Of a DNA stretch of 64,000 nt, positions 8,898 to 18,164 are shown piece after piece (the stretch's first letter is position 1; the number at the start of each line of letters is the position of its first letter). Origin of the DNA: JACKFE01 sp050248735 (lineage in GTDB: Bacteria; Nitrospirota; Nitrospiria; Nitrospirales; UBA8639); assembly GCA_050248735.1 (NCBI GenBank), contig JBFWRU010000010.1:72150-136149 (forward strand), read 5' to 3'. The notes under the pieces are model-generated. The model was not told where the DNA came from, did no database searches, and was given only the letters and a program-made list of their open reading frames with translations. A program made the translations under genes and the position numbers.

Positions 8898-9365
8898 CTA
8901 ATCGTTGGGTGGTTCGAAATGTCCGGGTGGGCGTGATCCCCAGGGGAGGGTAGTGGGACGCACCTGTTTCAACAGGCTTTGGAGGTTGACCTGAGCGGCT
9001 CGAATAAGCTTGGGATCTCCGTGATGGAGTATGCTGGTCAGAGAGATAAAGATGTCCTGGTATTCCCGGCTGGCCTCGATTATTCGTTGGGAAATGGGAT
9101 CGGATAAAGACGGGTCGGGCAGGGTCGGGTTGTCGTCGTCTGGGTCATTCCACAATTGTTGAATAATACGGGGATCACTATGAAGCCAGGAGACCGGGAT
9201 ATCCAATGCCTGGGCCATTGAGGTAATTGCGGATAACGGCGGGTCCCATTCCCCTTTTTGAAAATCCTGCAAGCTGGTCAAGTCCATTCCCGTTTTCCTG
9301 CTGAGGTCTCCAAGCGAGAGTCCTTTGTTTTGACACCACGCGCTGAGGTGCAGATGAATGGACAT
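8898..9365 (-). CDS. XRE-type helix-turn-helix regulator
   Basis: Protein of 155 residues with an N-terminal Cro/CI-type HTH at about residues 5-60: LSLGDLSRKTGMDLTSLQDFQKG followed by LSAITSMAQALDIPVSWL. The rest is polar, with a short helical C-terminal part (IIEASREYQDIFISLTSILHH) that may mediate dimerisation. The likely role is DNA-binding control of nearby genes, though nothing identifies the operator. It lies convergent to the receiver gene and divergent from ogt, so the interval 9366-9538 may be shared control DNA. Confidence 0.8.
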   Translation of the reverse strand: MSIHLHLSAWCQNKGLSLGDLSRKTGMDLTSLQDFQKGEWDPPLSAITSMAQALDIPVSWLHSDPRIIQQLWNDPDDDNPTLPDPSLSDPISQRIIEASREYQDIFISLTSILHHGDPKLIRAAQVNLQSLLKQVRPTTLPWGSRPPGHFEPPND

Positions 9366-9538
9366 AGTCCGATCATAGGCAAATGTTCATTGGCCTGTCT
9401 ATCGTTAAAAACTCTTTCATAACCGCATGACCTCATTTTAAGTGTTTCAGCGGGAGATTGTGGAGTGGTCAATCGAGGAGGAGATGTGGTCTGATAGAGC
9501 GGCAGGAAAAGAATAGTAGACTCAACGTGGGGCCCACT

Positions 9539-10057
9539 ATGAAAAAAATATCGGTCACAAAGAAATCTTCCAAGGAAGCCGAGGTATCTTATTGGATTTG
9601 CTCAAGCCCCGTCGGCCGGTTATTGTTGGTTGGAAGCGCGAAAGGCTTGCAGGTGTTGCAATTTCAAGATGGAGCTCACCCGCTTGATATTCAGGGGTCA
9701 TGGAAAAAGGCACGTGAGCCGTTCCGCGTTGTGATGGAGCAGTTGAAGGCATATTTTGACGGTTCGCGATTCGGTTTTCACATTCCGCTAAACCTTGAGG
9801 GTACCCCGTTTCAACGCCGAGTCTGGCAGGCGCTTCAACGCATTCCTTACGGGCGAACGGTGTCGTACGGGGAAATTGCCAGGCAGGTTGGGAGTCCTCA
9901 AGCTTCCCGCGCCGTAGGGGCGGCCAATGGCCAAAATCCGGTTTCGATCATTGTGCCCTGTCATCGAGTGATCGGTGCAAATGGAAAACTCGTAGGCTAT
10001 GGCGGCGGCCTGCCCATCAAAACCGCCTTGTTGGAATTAGAGCAGTCGAGGTCGTAA
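9539..10057 (+). CDS. ogt: Methylated-DNA--protein-cysteine methyltransferase
   Basis: Suicide repair protein that moves the methyl group from O6-methylguanine in DNA to its own cysteine. The active-site motif is IIVPCHRV with Cys141, preceded by the Arg finger region ASRAVGAAN near residue 122 and the wing helix FQRRVWQALQRIPYGRTVSYG. At 172 residues it is the one-domain Ogt/MGMT form without an Ada regulatory domain. I chose the ATG at 9539; an upstream GTG at 9458 would add 27 unconserved residues. It is transcribed alone. Confidence 0.93.
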   Translation: MKKISVTKKSSKEAEVSYWICSSPVGRLLLVGSAKGLQVLQFQDGAHPLDIQGSWKKAREPFRVVMEQLKAYFDGSRFGFHIPLNLEGTPFQRRVWQALQRIPYGRTVSYGEIARQVGSPQASRAVGAANGQNPVSIIVPCHRVIGANGKLVGYGGGLPIKTALLELEQSRS

Positions 10058-10293
10058 TACCCCTGCCCCATCTCCCATCCGCTTACTTCAAGCCTGAAAC
10101 AGGTGATTTGACCCCTTGGCTCATATTTATCCCTCTATTTAATCCAAGTGGTTCATCGGTCTTGCAGGGGGTCACCACGGAAAAATCCAAAAACGGTAGC
10201 CTTCACGACCGTTCACGCAGGTTACAATTATTTACCAGACACTCTTTTTCTGCTGTCCATTTTGATTAGATCGGCTTTACTGTCGGTCAGGGA

Positions 10294-10863
10294 TTAGGAA
10301 GTATAAAATGACTGGTGTTTTTTTGTGGGGACGACGGCGGAGTGGCTTTGAGGGTTAGCTGCCTGGATGTCCTGCACATATCGGTTTAAGGATTCATGGA
10401 TGACGGGAAAGGCCAGTTGTTCCCAGGGAATGTCCGGGAGAGCGACGAGTTCCACATCCAGACTTTCCAGCCCGGCTTTAAAGTCCAGGTTTTGGAGATG
10501 GGCACGGTACACAACATAGACCTGGGAGACGTGAGGCAAGCTGAAGATCCCCAATAAGGCATAGATACTGACCTGTGCACAGGCTTCCTCCAGGGTTTCC
10601 CGTGCGGCCGCTTCTTCGGTGCTCTCGCCCAGTTCCATAAATCCAGCAGGAAAGGTCCAGAGCCCCAATCGGGGTTCGATGGCTCGCCGGCACAAAAGGA
10701 TTTTATCTTTCCATTCGGGTATGCAACCCGCCACAATTTTGGGGTTTTCGTAATGGATGGTTTGGCAGGAAGGACACACGGCTCTTATAAGAGTTTCTCC
10801 CGGGGGAATTTTTTCCTCAACCAGGGTGCCGCAACGAGAGCAGTATTTGATGCAATTGGGCAA
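10294..10863 (-). CDS. Nudix hydrolase with N-terminal zinc ribbon
   Basis: Hydrolase of nucleoside-diphosphate derivatives. The N-terminus carries a Cys4 zinc ribbon (CSRC near residue 8 and CPSC near 30). The Nudix box follows at about residues 74-96 (GFMELGESTEEAAARETLEE), with Gly at the usual EExG position replaced by Cys. Zinc-ribbon Nudix proteins include NudC-like NADH pyrophosphatases and ADP-ribose pyrophosphatase relatives; the exact substrate cannot be read here. The family normally starts just before the first Cys pair, so I use the TTG at 10863. A GTG at 10944 would add 27 residues. Confidence 0.85.
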   Translation of the reverse strand: MPNCIKYCSRCGTLVEEKIPPGETLIRAVCPSCQTIHYENPKIVAGCIPEWKDKILLCRRAIEPRLGLWTFPAGFMELGESTEEAAARETLEEACAQVSIYALLGIFSLPHVSQVYVVYRAHLQNLDFKAGLESLDVELVALPDIPWEQLAFPVIHESLNRYVQDIQAANPQSHSAVVPTKKHQSFYTS

Positions 10864-11174
10864 AGCGCTCGACCTAAGTTTTATTGAACAATGAGATGAG
10901 TGAAATGATTGCCCGTTTTTCACGATCTGAAGGTCTTGGGGCACACAGGCTTTTCTTTATCATACTCGGTATCGATTGTAATTCAATGCCAGTTTTAAGG
11001 GAATTCTTTCCGTCTTCCGCCTTTCTCCCTAGAATTCGGGGAGAGAACGACCTCCCAATTGGCCTGTGGATTGTGAATAATGCCAGAGCTTTGTTAAGGT
11101 TGGCACCTGCATGTGAATTTCCACATTTCTGACAGTTTTGTACATTCCTCGGACTATGGATTGGAGCGAACGGC
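10864..11174. other. Divergent intergenic region between the Nudix gene and ettA
   Basis: About 310 bp separates two divergently transcribed genes and should contain both promoters. I see no RNA gene, repeat or convincing ORF in it. Confidence 0.4.
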
Positions 11175-12860
11175 ATGGGTACGAATGATCGGCAAATTAT
11201 ATTTTCGTTGGTGGGCGTAGGCCGTATTCATCCACCGAAAAAGCAGGTATTAAAAGATATTTATCTGTCATTTTTCTATGGGGCCAAAATCGGCGTACTG
11301 GGATTGAATGGGTCAGGAAAGAGTACGCTGCTCAGAATTATTGCCGGGTTGGATACAAATTATATCGGTAAGATTACGATGTCCAAGGGATATACCGTTG
11401 GCATGTTTGAGCAGGAGCCGTATTTGGAGCCCGGCAAAACTGTGAAGGAAGTGGTGGAGGAGGGACGGGCGGAAGTGGTGAAACTGCTCCGTGATTATGA
11501 AGCCATCAGCCAGGCGTTTTCCGGAGATGTGAGCCCGGAAGAGATGGAGAAATTGATTGAACGGCAGGGCAAACTCCAGGAGCAAATCGAGGCAGTCAAC
11601 GGATGGGAATTGGAGCATCAATTGGAGATTGCGATGGATGCGCTCCGCTGTCCACCGCCCGATGCCAAGGTGGATTTGTTATCCGGAGGCGAGCGACGTC
11701 GGGTGGCCTTGTGCCGGCTGCTGATTCAAGAGCCTGATATTTTGTTGTTGGACGAGCCCACCAACCATTTGGATGCGGAGACGGTGGGATGGTTGGAGCA
11801 GCATCTCAAGGAATATAAGGGCACCGTCATTGCGGTGACACATGACCGGTATTTTTTAGATAACGTGGCCGGATGGATTTTGGAGTTGGACCGTGGGCAG
11901 GGCATTCCCTTTCAGGGCAACTATACGTCCTGGTTGGAGCAAAAGCAGGCCAGACTGGCGCAAGAAGAAAAGTCTGAGTCCAAACGGCAGAAAACGCTGG
12001 AGCGGGAGTTGGAGTGGATTCGCATGTCCCCTAAAGGCCGTCAGGCGAAGGGGAAAGCCCGGGTGACCAAATATGAACAGATGGTGAGTGAGGAGCAGGA
12101 CCGACAGACGGACGATTTGGAAATTTATATTCCGTCAGGCCCCCGGTTGGGAGATGTGGTGGTGGAGGCCGAAGGGTTGTCCAAAAGCTTTGGGGAAACG
12201 GTCCTGTTTGAGCAGCTGTCATTTTCCCTGCCCAAAGGCGGTATTGTCGGAGTGATAGGGCCGAATGGTGCAGGGAAGTCTACCTTGTTCAAAATCATTG
12301 CCGGCATTGAAAAGTCTGATAGCGGGACTTTACGAATCGGGGAAACGGTCAAGCTTGGCTATGTGGACCAAGGGCGGGTGTTGAATGATAATGTGAATGT
12401 CTGGGAATGTATAACCGGGGGCAAAGAAACGGTGCCGCTCGGGAAAATGGAGGTCAATTCCCGAGGCTACGTCTCGCGGTTTAATTTTTCAGGGTCGGAT
12501 CAGCAGAAAAAAGTGAAGGATTTGTCAGGCGGTGAACGGAACCGCGTGCATTTGGCGCGGATGCTCAAGGAGGGGGCGAATTTGTTGTTGCTAGATGAAC
12601 CGTCCAACGATCTGGATGTGAATACCTTGCGGGCATTGGAGGAAGGCCTGGAGCATTTCGGCGGCTGTGCCATGGTGAGCAGTCATGATCGCTGGTTTTT
12701 GGATCGGGTGGCCACCCATATTCTCGCATTTGAAGGCAATAGTCAGGTGGTCTGGTATGAGGGCAATTATTCTGAGTATGAAGGCAATCGAAAAAAACGA
12801 TTGGGAAAAGCTGCCGATCAGCCCCACCGGATCCGTTACCGGAAATTGACGAAATCGTAG
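11175..12860 (+). CDS. ettA: ABC-F protein, energy-dependent translational throttle
   Basis: Ribosome-associated ABC-F ATPase that gates the first peptide bond according to the ATP/ADP ratio. Two ABC domains are present: Walker A at residues 43-50 (GLNGSGKS) and near 361 (GPNGAGKST), with signatures LSGGERRRVALCRLL and LSGGERNRVHLARML. The linker contains the charged helical pair (ESKRQKTLERELEWIRMSPKGRQ) typical of EttA, and there are no membrane segments. The length of 561 residues fits EttA (about 555). The gene starts at an ATG after a divergent promoter region and leads a short run with the two small genes that follow. Confidence 0.95.
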   Translation: MGTNDRQIIFSLVGVGRIHPPKKQVLKDIYLSFFYGAKIGVLGLNGSGKSTLLRIIAGLDTNYIGKITMSKGYTVGMFEQEPYLEPGKTVKEVVEEGRAEVVKLLRDYEAISQAFSGDVSPEEMEKLIERQGKLQEQIEAVNGWELEHQLEIAMDALRCPPPDAKVDLLSGGERRRVALCRLLIQEPDILLLDEPTNHLDAETVGWLEQHLKEYKGTVIAVTHDRYFLDNVAGWILELDRGQGIPFQGNYTSWLEQKQARLAQEEKSESKRQKTLERELEWIRMSPKGRQAKGKARVTKYEQMVSEEQDRQTDDLEIYIPSGPRLGDVVVEAEGLSKSFGETVLFEQLSFSLPKGGIVGVIGPNGAGKSTLFKIIAGIEKSDSGTLRIGETVKLGYVDQGRVLNDNVNVWECITGGKETVPLGKMEVNSRGYVSRFNFSGSDQQKKVKDLSGGERNRVHLARMLKEGANLLLLDEPSNDLDVNTLRALEEGLEHFGGCAMVSSHDRWFLDRVATHILAFEGNSQVVWYEGNYSEYEGNRKKRLGKAADQPHRIRYRKLTKS

Positions 12861-12888
12861 CGGAGATGTTTGCCGGACGTTTAAGGAC

Positions 12889-13143
12889 ATGTCAGTAAAC
12901 TCCAACAAGCCGGACCCTTCCTCGTCGACTCCTTCCTCCCTTGGAAGGTCGACATCGGTGATGATTGCCCGCGTGGCGGGTATCCTCTGTGTGGCTGGTG
13001 GCTTTATTTTGGGTATTCAAGGCTTGGATCAACCTCATTCCCGTTTGTTGCCTACTGCCCTCGGTCTGATTGCGGCCGGAGTGATTGCTCAGCTGTTTGC
13101 CTTGGTGCGAACCTGGTATTTGTGGGCGAATCGAACGCAATGA
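12889..13143 (+). CDS. Small two-span membrane protein, unknown family
   Basis: Protein of 84 residues. A Ser/Pro-rich leader of about 22 residues precedes two hydrophobic helices (about 25-44 and 57-75), ending in a short polar tail (YLWANRTQ). No family is recognised. It starts 28 bp after ettA, and its stop overlaps the start of the next gene as ATGA, so it is likely co-translated with the downstream lipoprotein. Confidence 0.65.
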   Translation: MSVNSNKPDPSSSTPSSLGRSTSVMIARVAGILCVAGGFILGIQGLDQPHSRLLPTALGLIAAGVIAQLFALVRTWYLWANRTQ

Positions 13144-13601
13144 CCCTCTCACGGTTTCCCGGTTTCAAGAATCGGGGTCTTTGGAAACACAGAATTTGTC
13201 GTTGGCTGCTCTGTGCTATGGCTGTTTCGGTCATGAGCTGTGCCCCCTGGCGGGATAGATTTATTGATGGGGGCCTTGGGTCTCTGACCCAAACCGATGT
13301 TCGGGAAAAACTCGGGAAGCCGCATCAAGTCAAAGATCCCCTCCTGTCTGACGAGACGACATGGATCTATCGTTATGCCATTTCAGAAAGTGAGTTAGAT
13401 CCTTCTGGTATTAGAACTTTTGGCAAACAGGCGGGGAGTTTGTTCGGGAGCAAGCCAGGTGGCCCTCGTGAAAAGGTTTATTGTTATAACTACGTGCTGA
13501 CCTTCGATAAAGAAGGGGTGCTCCGTGACTGGGAACGAGAGGAATGTCAATTGCCCAAAGCTCCCGATCCTTTTCAACAGGGATTGCCTCCAATGAATTA
13601 G
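13140..13601 (+). CDS. Putative lipoprotein with BamE/SmpA-like region
   Basis: Protein of 153 residues. The N-terminus has a basic start, a hydrophobic core (WLLCAMAVSVMSCAP) and a likely lipobox ending at Cys32. The segment LTQTDVREKLGKPHQVKDP resembles the SmpA/BamE motif in which a turn precedes the G-P. BamE proteins are small outer-membrane lipoproteins in OMP assembly, but many such domains have other roles. The start ATG overlaps the previous stop by 4 bp, indicating coupling; a GTG at 13122 is a less likely start. Confidence 0.65.
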   Translation: MTLSRFPGFKNRGLWKHRICRWLLCAMAVSVMSCAPWRDRFIDGGLGSLTQTDVREKLGKPHQVKDPLLSDETTWIYRYAISESELDPSGIRTFGKQAGSLFGSKPGGPREKVYCYNYVLTFDKEGVLRDWEREECQLPKAPDPFQQGLPPMN

Positions 13602-13728
13602 CGTGAAGGAAACGGGAAGGGTGTGATTCGGATTGGTGCAAGTCGTATTCATGATCCACAGATTGTGGGTGGGGAGAGGATCGATGATTATCACCGGTTA
13701 ATTTGAGAAGGAAGAAGGCCGTACCCAA

Positions 13729-14079
13729 ATGCCAGTTTTTCAGAGTGGTGCATTTTTTCAGCAATGTTTTTCCGTTCACCCCCTTTCGCTTTGCCTGAAG
13801 TTGGTCGGGCTACCCGAAACCGTGGGCATTTTCTGTGTGAATTGTCGAATGCGGCATCGGATGACCGTCAACCCCCTCCATTTTTCAGAGCAGAACGAAC
13901 CTGGACAAGAATTCCGGGTCAACGGGCTTGATGGGCTGTACGCCTGTTTTCAAACCCACCCTGATGAGATTCGGATCACGTCGGTGAATGTTGAACGCAA
14001 TGCCGTTCAGATGCGGTGTCGACCCTGTCATAAGATTTTTACCCTTGGGATTCGTCTCTTTGAAACCCACCAATCATAA
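13729..14079 (+). CDS. Small protein with two CxxC pairs, unknown function
   Basis: Protein of 116 residues with one CxxC pair in the middle (FCVNCRMRH) and one near the end (MRCRPCHKIF), a spacing compatible with a single zinc site. There is no signal peptide; the first 30 residues are moderately hydrophobic. An AGAAGG-like sequence lies a little far upstream of the ATG. No family is recognised. It is convergent with the peroxiredoxin gene, with a strong hairpin between them. Confidence 0.6.
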   Translation: MPVFQSGAFFQQCFSVHPLSLCLKLVGLPETVGIFCVNCRMRHRMTVNPLHFSEQNEPGQEFRVNGLDGLYACFQTHPDEIRITSVNVERNAVQMRCRPCHKIFTLGIRLFETHQS

Positions 14080-14155
14080 GTTCTAAGGGAATGCATATCC
14101 AAACGCACAGGGTTTTGAAGAAAGCGGCCGAAGAGAGTTATTGAACATGGGCCGG

Positions 14156-14193
14156 TCCCGCAGGACCCTCAGTGGTACCAAGGTCCTGCGGGA
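14156..14193. terminator. Strong hairpin between convergent genes
   Basis: TCCCGCAGGACC (14156-14167) and GGTCCTGCGGGA (14182-14193) form a perfect 12 bp stem around a 14-base loop. Flanking CGGT and ACCG could extend it past a small bulge. It lies between convergent genes ending at 14079 and 14215, so it could end or protect both transcripts. There is no long T-tract on either side. Confidence 0.6.
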
Positions 14194-14214
14194 AACCGAC
14201 AGTTCGGAATCACA

Positions 14215-14850
14215 CTATCGATTTGGTTGCGGAGTATAGCGAAGATAGGGTTTGACGACCCGATGTCCCTTTGGAAATAGGGCGGGCACTTCGGAATCGG
14301 TCACAGCCGGCGTAATAATGCAATCCTCGCCATCTTTCCAGTTGGCGGGAGTGGCCACTTTATATTTTGCAGTGAGTTGAAGCGAGTCAATGACCCGAAG
14401 AATTTCATCGAAATTCCGGCCTGTGGATGCCGGATAGGTCAGCGATAACTTAAGCTTTTTATCCGGACCAATCACAAAAACCGATCGGACCGTCATGTTA
14501 TCCAGGGCATTCGGATGGATCATGTCATACATGTTGGCGACTTTGCGTTCCGGATCGGCAATGATGGGATAGCTTACTGTGCACTGTTGCGTTTCGTTGA
14601 TGTCATTAATCCACCCTTTATGAGAATCGAGCGGATCCACACTGACGGCCAATACTTTGACATTCCGTTTTTTGAAGGCCTCGGTCATTTTCGCCATCGT
14701 ACCCAGTTCGGTGGTGCAGACCGGGGTGAAATCTTTGGGATGAGAAAATAAAATGCCCCAGCCATCTCCCAACCATTCATGAAATTTGACGGTTCCTTGG
14801 GTAGTTTCTGCGGTAAAATCAGGGACGACATCTCCTAGACGTAAAGCCAT
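14215..14850 (-). CDS. Peroxiredoxin, 1-Cys (Prx6-type)
   Basis: Thiol peroxidase that reduces peroxides. The motif DFTPVCTTEL places the peroxidatic cysteine at residue 45. The length of 211 residues, the extended C-terminal half and the segment LKLSLTYPASTGRNFDE fit the Prx6/1-Cys group rather than AhpC. Two other Cys residues occur later but not in a standard resolving position. I chose the ATG at 14850, which has GAGGG at good spacing; an upstream GTG at 14862 is possible. It is transcribed alone, convergent with the CxxC protein. Confidence 0.92.
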   Translation of the reverse strand: MALRLGDVVPDFTAETTQGTVKFHEWLGDGWGILFSHPKDFTPVCTTELGTMAKMTEAFKKRNVKVLAVSVDPLDSHKGWINDINETQQCTVSYPIIADPERKVANMYDMIHPNALDNMTVRSVFVIGPDKKLKLSLTYPASTGRNFDEILRVIDSLQLTAKYKVATPANWKDGEDCIITPAVTDSEVPALFPKGHRVVKPYLRYTPQPNR

Positions 14851-15053
14851 GATGACCCTCACTTTTCATGATGATGTGAATAAATCCCTTCACGAAGGTT
14901 TTGAATCGATTCTTGATCTGGACCTTGATGAAGTTTTTGAATATGCTATTTCAGCCTAAGTCTAAGGCAGGGCTTGAGGCATGGTCAACAAGGTGAACCG
15001 TTGCACGAGGGTGTCGGGTTTGTGGACAGTTTAAACAAAGGAGAATACGTGTT

Positions 15054-15554
15054 ATGGCTGGATCGTCATTGCGTGTCGCCGTGATTATGGGTAGCAAGTC
15101 GGATTGGGAAACAATGAGGCTCACCAGCGAAACGCTGACGCAATTGGGCATTTCTCATGAATGCCGTGTTCTCTCCGCACATCGGGCTCCTGATGCGCTG
15201 GTGAAATACATTGAAGAAGCTGAAGCGGAAGGTGCGAGAGTTTTCATCGCCGGGGCTGGCGGGGCAGCTCATTTAGCGGGAGTCATTGCCGCCAAGACCC
15301 AATGGCCGGTCTTGGGGGTGCCGATGCAATCCAAGGCATTGCAGGGCATGGATTCCCTGTTGTCCATCGTTCAAATGCCCAAAGGAATTCCAGTGGGCAC
15401 GTTGGCCATCGGCAATGCGGGGGCAACCAATGCGGCTTTGTTGGCTGGAGCCATCTTATCTGTTGGGGACGCTACCCTGGCTAAACGTATTCAGAAATAC
15501 CGGGAGAAACAAACTCAAGCGGTCTTGGCTGAACGATTGGATAATGTGTCTTAA
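15054..15554 (+). CDS. purE: N5-carboxyaminoimidazole ribonucleotide mutase
   Basis: Class I PurE, which converts N5-CAIR to CAIR in purine synthesis. Conserved motifs are MGSKSDWETM near residue 12, LSAHRAPD near 40 and AGAGGAAHLAGVIAA near 68. The length of 166 residues is standard. AAAGGAG precedes the ATG at good spacing. The usual partner purK is not within the window. Class II (direct CO2) PurE is less likely given the short form, but the class call is by motif only. Confidence 0.95.
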   Translation: MAGSSLRVAVIMGSKSDWETMRLTSETLTQLGISHECRVLSAHRAPDALVKYIEEAEAEGARVFIAGAGGAAHLAGVIAAKTQWPVLGVPMQSKALQGMDSLLSIVQMPKGIPVGTLAIGNAGATNAALLAGAILSVGDATLAKRIQKYREKQTQAVLAERLDNVS

Positions 15555-15739
15555 TCCCTTGGCCTGCCATTAAGGTCTATAAAGAGCGTTTACCAAAAGA
15601 AGGTTCCCCTCTCTTTGCTTACAGGCAAGGTCATCGGTTTGTAGGCTTTTGCATGTCCGCGTAAGGAACAACCTCATCACCTTTCCTGAAGCCGGAATCA
15701 CCTTTCATGTCTTTTAGAGGCAAAGGGATTTTTGTCAGG

Positions 15740-15991
15740 TTAAGCCTGCTCTGGTGTGGTGTCCGACTTAAGGGGTGGGTGTTCTTCCTTTACGAACTCG
15801 AATCGAGAAACAAGACTCCCGTTTCGTTCTACCAGTTCTTTAAACATCTTCAGGGGTCTGACCCAGAGGCCAAACGTGCCGTATAAAGCGCGATACACCA
15901 CGAGTTCCTCTTCGGTTTCTGAATGTTTGGCTATCCCAATCACCTGGTAATAGTTTCCTTTATAGTGACGATACAGTCCCGGTGAGATCAT
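15740..15991 (-). CDS. DUF1653 family protein
   Basis: Small protein of 83 residues beginning MISPGLYRHYKGNYYQVIG, the standard start of DUF1653, followed by HSETEEELVVYRALYG and LWVRPLKMF. The family is widespread and of unknown function, with an SH3-like barrel fold suggested. Its ATG overlaps the stop of the upstream RNA methyltransferase as ATGA, so the two are translationally coupled; this also fixes the start against a longer in-frame extension. Confidence 0.88.
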   Translation of the reverse strand: MISPGLYRHYKGNYYQVIGIAKHSETEEELVVYRALYGTFGLWVRPLKMFKELVERNGSLVSRFEFVKEEHPPLKSDTTPEQA

Positions 15992-16782
15992 CGATGTGAT
16001 CTCCGGGCTGTGGAAGAGGGATGAGTTTGCCGGTAGGCATAGAGCGCGATGTTTCCTGCCACGGAAGCATTCAGGGGGATGGATTCCTGAGCCTGTGGAA
16101 TTTTCAACCGATGGGCGAAAGAAACAGCAGGAAGTCCCACGCCTTCTTCTCCAATGAGAAGACGGGTATGTTTCGGCCATGCCCAGATACCCATGTCGTC
16201 TCCAATCATATCCAACGCGGTAATCCACTGAGCCATATCAGGTTGCCCCAAGTCGCCTATGGCACATCCCCGGTGAAGGGTTAATGAAAAGACTGCTCCG
16301 CTACTGGCTCGAATGACTTTCGGATGAAACGGATGGACGGATTCATTGAGCAGAATGACCCGATCCACTCCAAACGCCCAACATCCTCGCAATAATGAAC
16401 CCAAGTTTCCGGGATCTCCCATAGGACACAATATCTCGAGACCTTTGGGCGCCGCCGTGAGATCATAGGGCGACAGAGCAGGAATGCTGCAAATCCAAAG
16501 AGGAGCATGGGTGCCAAAGATGTCGAGTTCCTGAAAAAGCTGATTGGCGAGTCTGTATACCGGACCTGTGAATCCCAGTGTGTCCGATGGAGCTCCTTCG
16601 TTGGGGGTGAGTAGTTCAAGGATGGTGTGTGGGGACTGCCTGAGGAGTTCTGCTCCGATGCGTATTCCCGACAAGAGGCACTGCTGGTGCCGTTTGATGC
16701 CTGGCGTTTCGAGCAAGGACATCCACCGTTTGACCTGGGGATTGTGTGGACTGGAAATGAATTGCGGTTGTGTCTGTGACAT
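15988..16782 (-). CDS. SpoU/TrmH-type RNA 2'-O-methyltransferase
   Basis: SPOUT methyltransferase acting on rRNA or tRNA with S-adenosylmethionine. The three hallmark motifs are GDPGNLGSLLR near residue 121, LLIGEEGVGLP near 209 and IPLNASVAGNIALY near 233, which build the trefoil-knot SAM site. An N-terminal substrate-binding part (ISSPHNPQVKRW) precedes it. The length of 264 residues fits the 23S rRNA 2'-O-ribose methylase branch; the exact nucleotide is not assignable. It forms an operon with the overlapping DUF1653 gene. Confidence 0.9.
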   Translation of the reverse strand: MSQTQPQFISSPHNPQVKRWMSLLETPGIKRHQQCLLSGIRIGAELLRQSPHTILELLTPNEGAPSDTLGFTGPVYRLANQLFQELDIFGTHAPLWICSIPALSPYDLTAAPKGLEILCPMGDPGNLGSLLRGCWAFGVDRVILLNESVHPFHPKVIRASSGAVFSLTLHRGCAIGDLGQPDMAQWITALDMIGDDMGIWAWPKHTRLLIGEEGVGLPAVSFAHRLKIPQAQESIPLNASVAGNIALYAYRQTHPSSTARRSHR

Positions 16783-16987
16783 GTATCTTTAGCCGGGATG
16801 CGCGGGAAGGGGGAATGGTGTTTTTCTGTTTTGTCGAGGAAATCTTGCCAGAAGCGGTCTTAAGAGACTTCTAGAATCTACCGATAACTCACTCTAACGA
16901 GCTATTTGTTTTGTCTCAATCCGGTAGGGCTTTCCCGGCCCTATTGTAACGATATTATGTGAATTTTCATATCTGCTGGAGGTTGGC

Positions 16988-18130
16988 ATGTTGCCGTGGA
17001 CGAACGGAAAAAAGACAAAAACCCAAGAGGCTTCATCGCCTCCATCAAGAACCTCTGAGAGTTCTGTGCCGGAAATAGACGGTACGGCCGATAAGGCCTT
17101 GGAGTCCCTGGCTAGAACCTTGCGAGTGTTCGGGCGGCACGCGTTTGAGTTGGAGGAACTTACGGCGGAAGCCATTGAAAAAGAATTTGAACGATGGGCC
17201 CTGCATGTTTTAGTCGGAACGGTTAATCAGGACGAAGCCAATGAAAGCACAGAAGGGACCATTCGACGAGATTGGGGGGAACTGGCCAGATTTGTCAATA
17301 CCCATCGGCAAAAAGAACAGCAATATGTGACGAAAAATCTCCAAGATGTCCGTGAGGTCTTATGGGAGTTTACTCGGACCATGGGGCAGGCCGTGATCGA
17401 AGACCAGGAAACGGATCAAAAAGTATCGCAGTATTTGACCCAATTGCAGGAAGTCACCGTAAAAAGTTCGTTTGCCGAGATGAAACAGGCATTATTGTCA
17501 GCGGTGCAGGGCATCAAAGGTCTGGTTGATGAACGCAAGCAACGACAAGACCAACGGGTGCAACAATTAGGGGAAAAACTTCGGTCGGTAGAACGGGAGT
17601 TGGGGTCGGCACGCAAACAAATGATGGAGGATCCTTTGACTCGACTGTTCAACCGGGGCGCGTTGGATGAGCATTTGGAACGATTGGCCAGCCTGAGCTT
17701 TTTTTCGGGATCTCCCACATGTTTATTAATGGTGGATATTGATTTTTTTAAACGCATCAATGATACGTATGGGCACCCCATGGGGGATGCGGTGCTTCAA
17801 CAATTGGCTGATCGGCTTGTATCGACGTTCCCTCGAAAATCTGATTTTATTGCCCGGTATGGCGGGGAAGAGTTTTGTGTGTTGTTGTCGGGAACGGGAA
17901 GAGAGCTGGCTCAACGTCTGGGGGAGCGTCTTCTGGAATCGGTTCGCACTCAGGAATTTACCTATCAGGATCAGTCAATACCGGTGACGGCTTCGATTGG
18001 GGGAGCCGAATTATTGCCGGGCGAATCCGTCTCTTCCTGGTTGGAGCGGGCCGACCGTGCCCTGTATCGGGCTAAAGAAAACGGGCGAAACCAGGTCTGC
18101 TTGGCTCAGGAAAGCAGCGGGGTCGTTTGA
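16988..18130 (+). CDS. Diguanylate cyclase (GGDEF domain)
   Basis: Protein of 380 residues that should make cyclic di-GMP. The active-site loop is GGEEF at residues 292-296, and an inhibitory I-site RKSD sits at 283-286, exactly five residues upstream, so product inhibition is expected. Residues 1-210 are mostly helical with a coiled-coil stretch (DERKQRQDQRVQQLGEKL) just before the catalytic domain and no membrane segment. It is therefore a cytoplasmic enzyme with an unknown N-terminal sensor. GGAGG precedes the ATG. An HDOD gene lies convergent just downstream. Confidence 0.93.
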   Translation: MLPWTNGKKTKTQEASSPPSRTSESSVPEIDGTADKALESLARTLRVFGRHAFELEELTAEAIEKEFERWALHVLVGTVNQDEANESTEGTIRRDWGELARFVNTHRQKEQQYVTKNLQDVREVLWEFTRTMGQAVIEDQETDQKVSQYLTQLQEVTVKSSFAEMKQALLSAVQGIKGLVDERKQRQDQRVQQLGEKLRSVERELGSARKQMMEDPLTRLFNRGALDEHLERLASLSFFSGSPTCLLMVDIDFFKRINDTYGHPMGDAVLQQLADRLVSTFPRKSDFIARYGGEEFCVLLSGTGRELAQRLGERLLESVRTQEFTYQDQSIPVTASIGGAELLPGESVSSWLERADRALYRAKENGRNQVCLAQESSGVV

Positions 18131-18164
18131 CCTTGACGGCGTAGAGCAGTAAGGGGAACTTGTT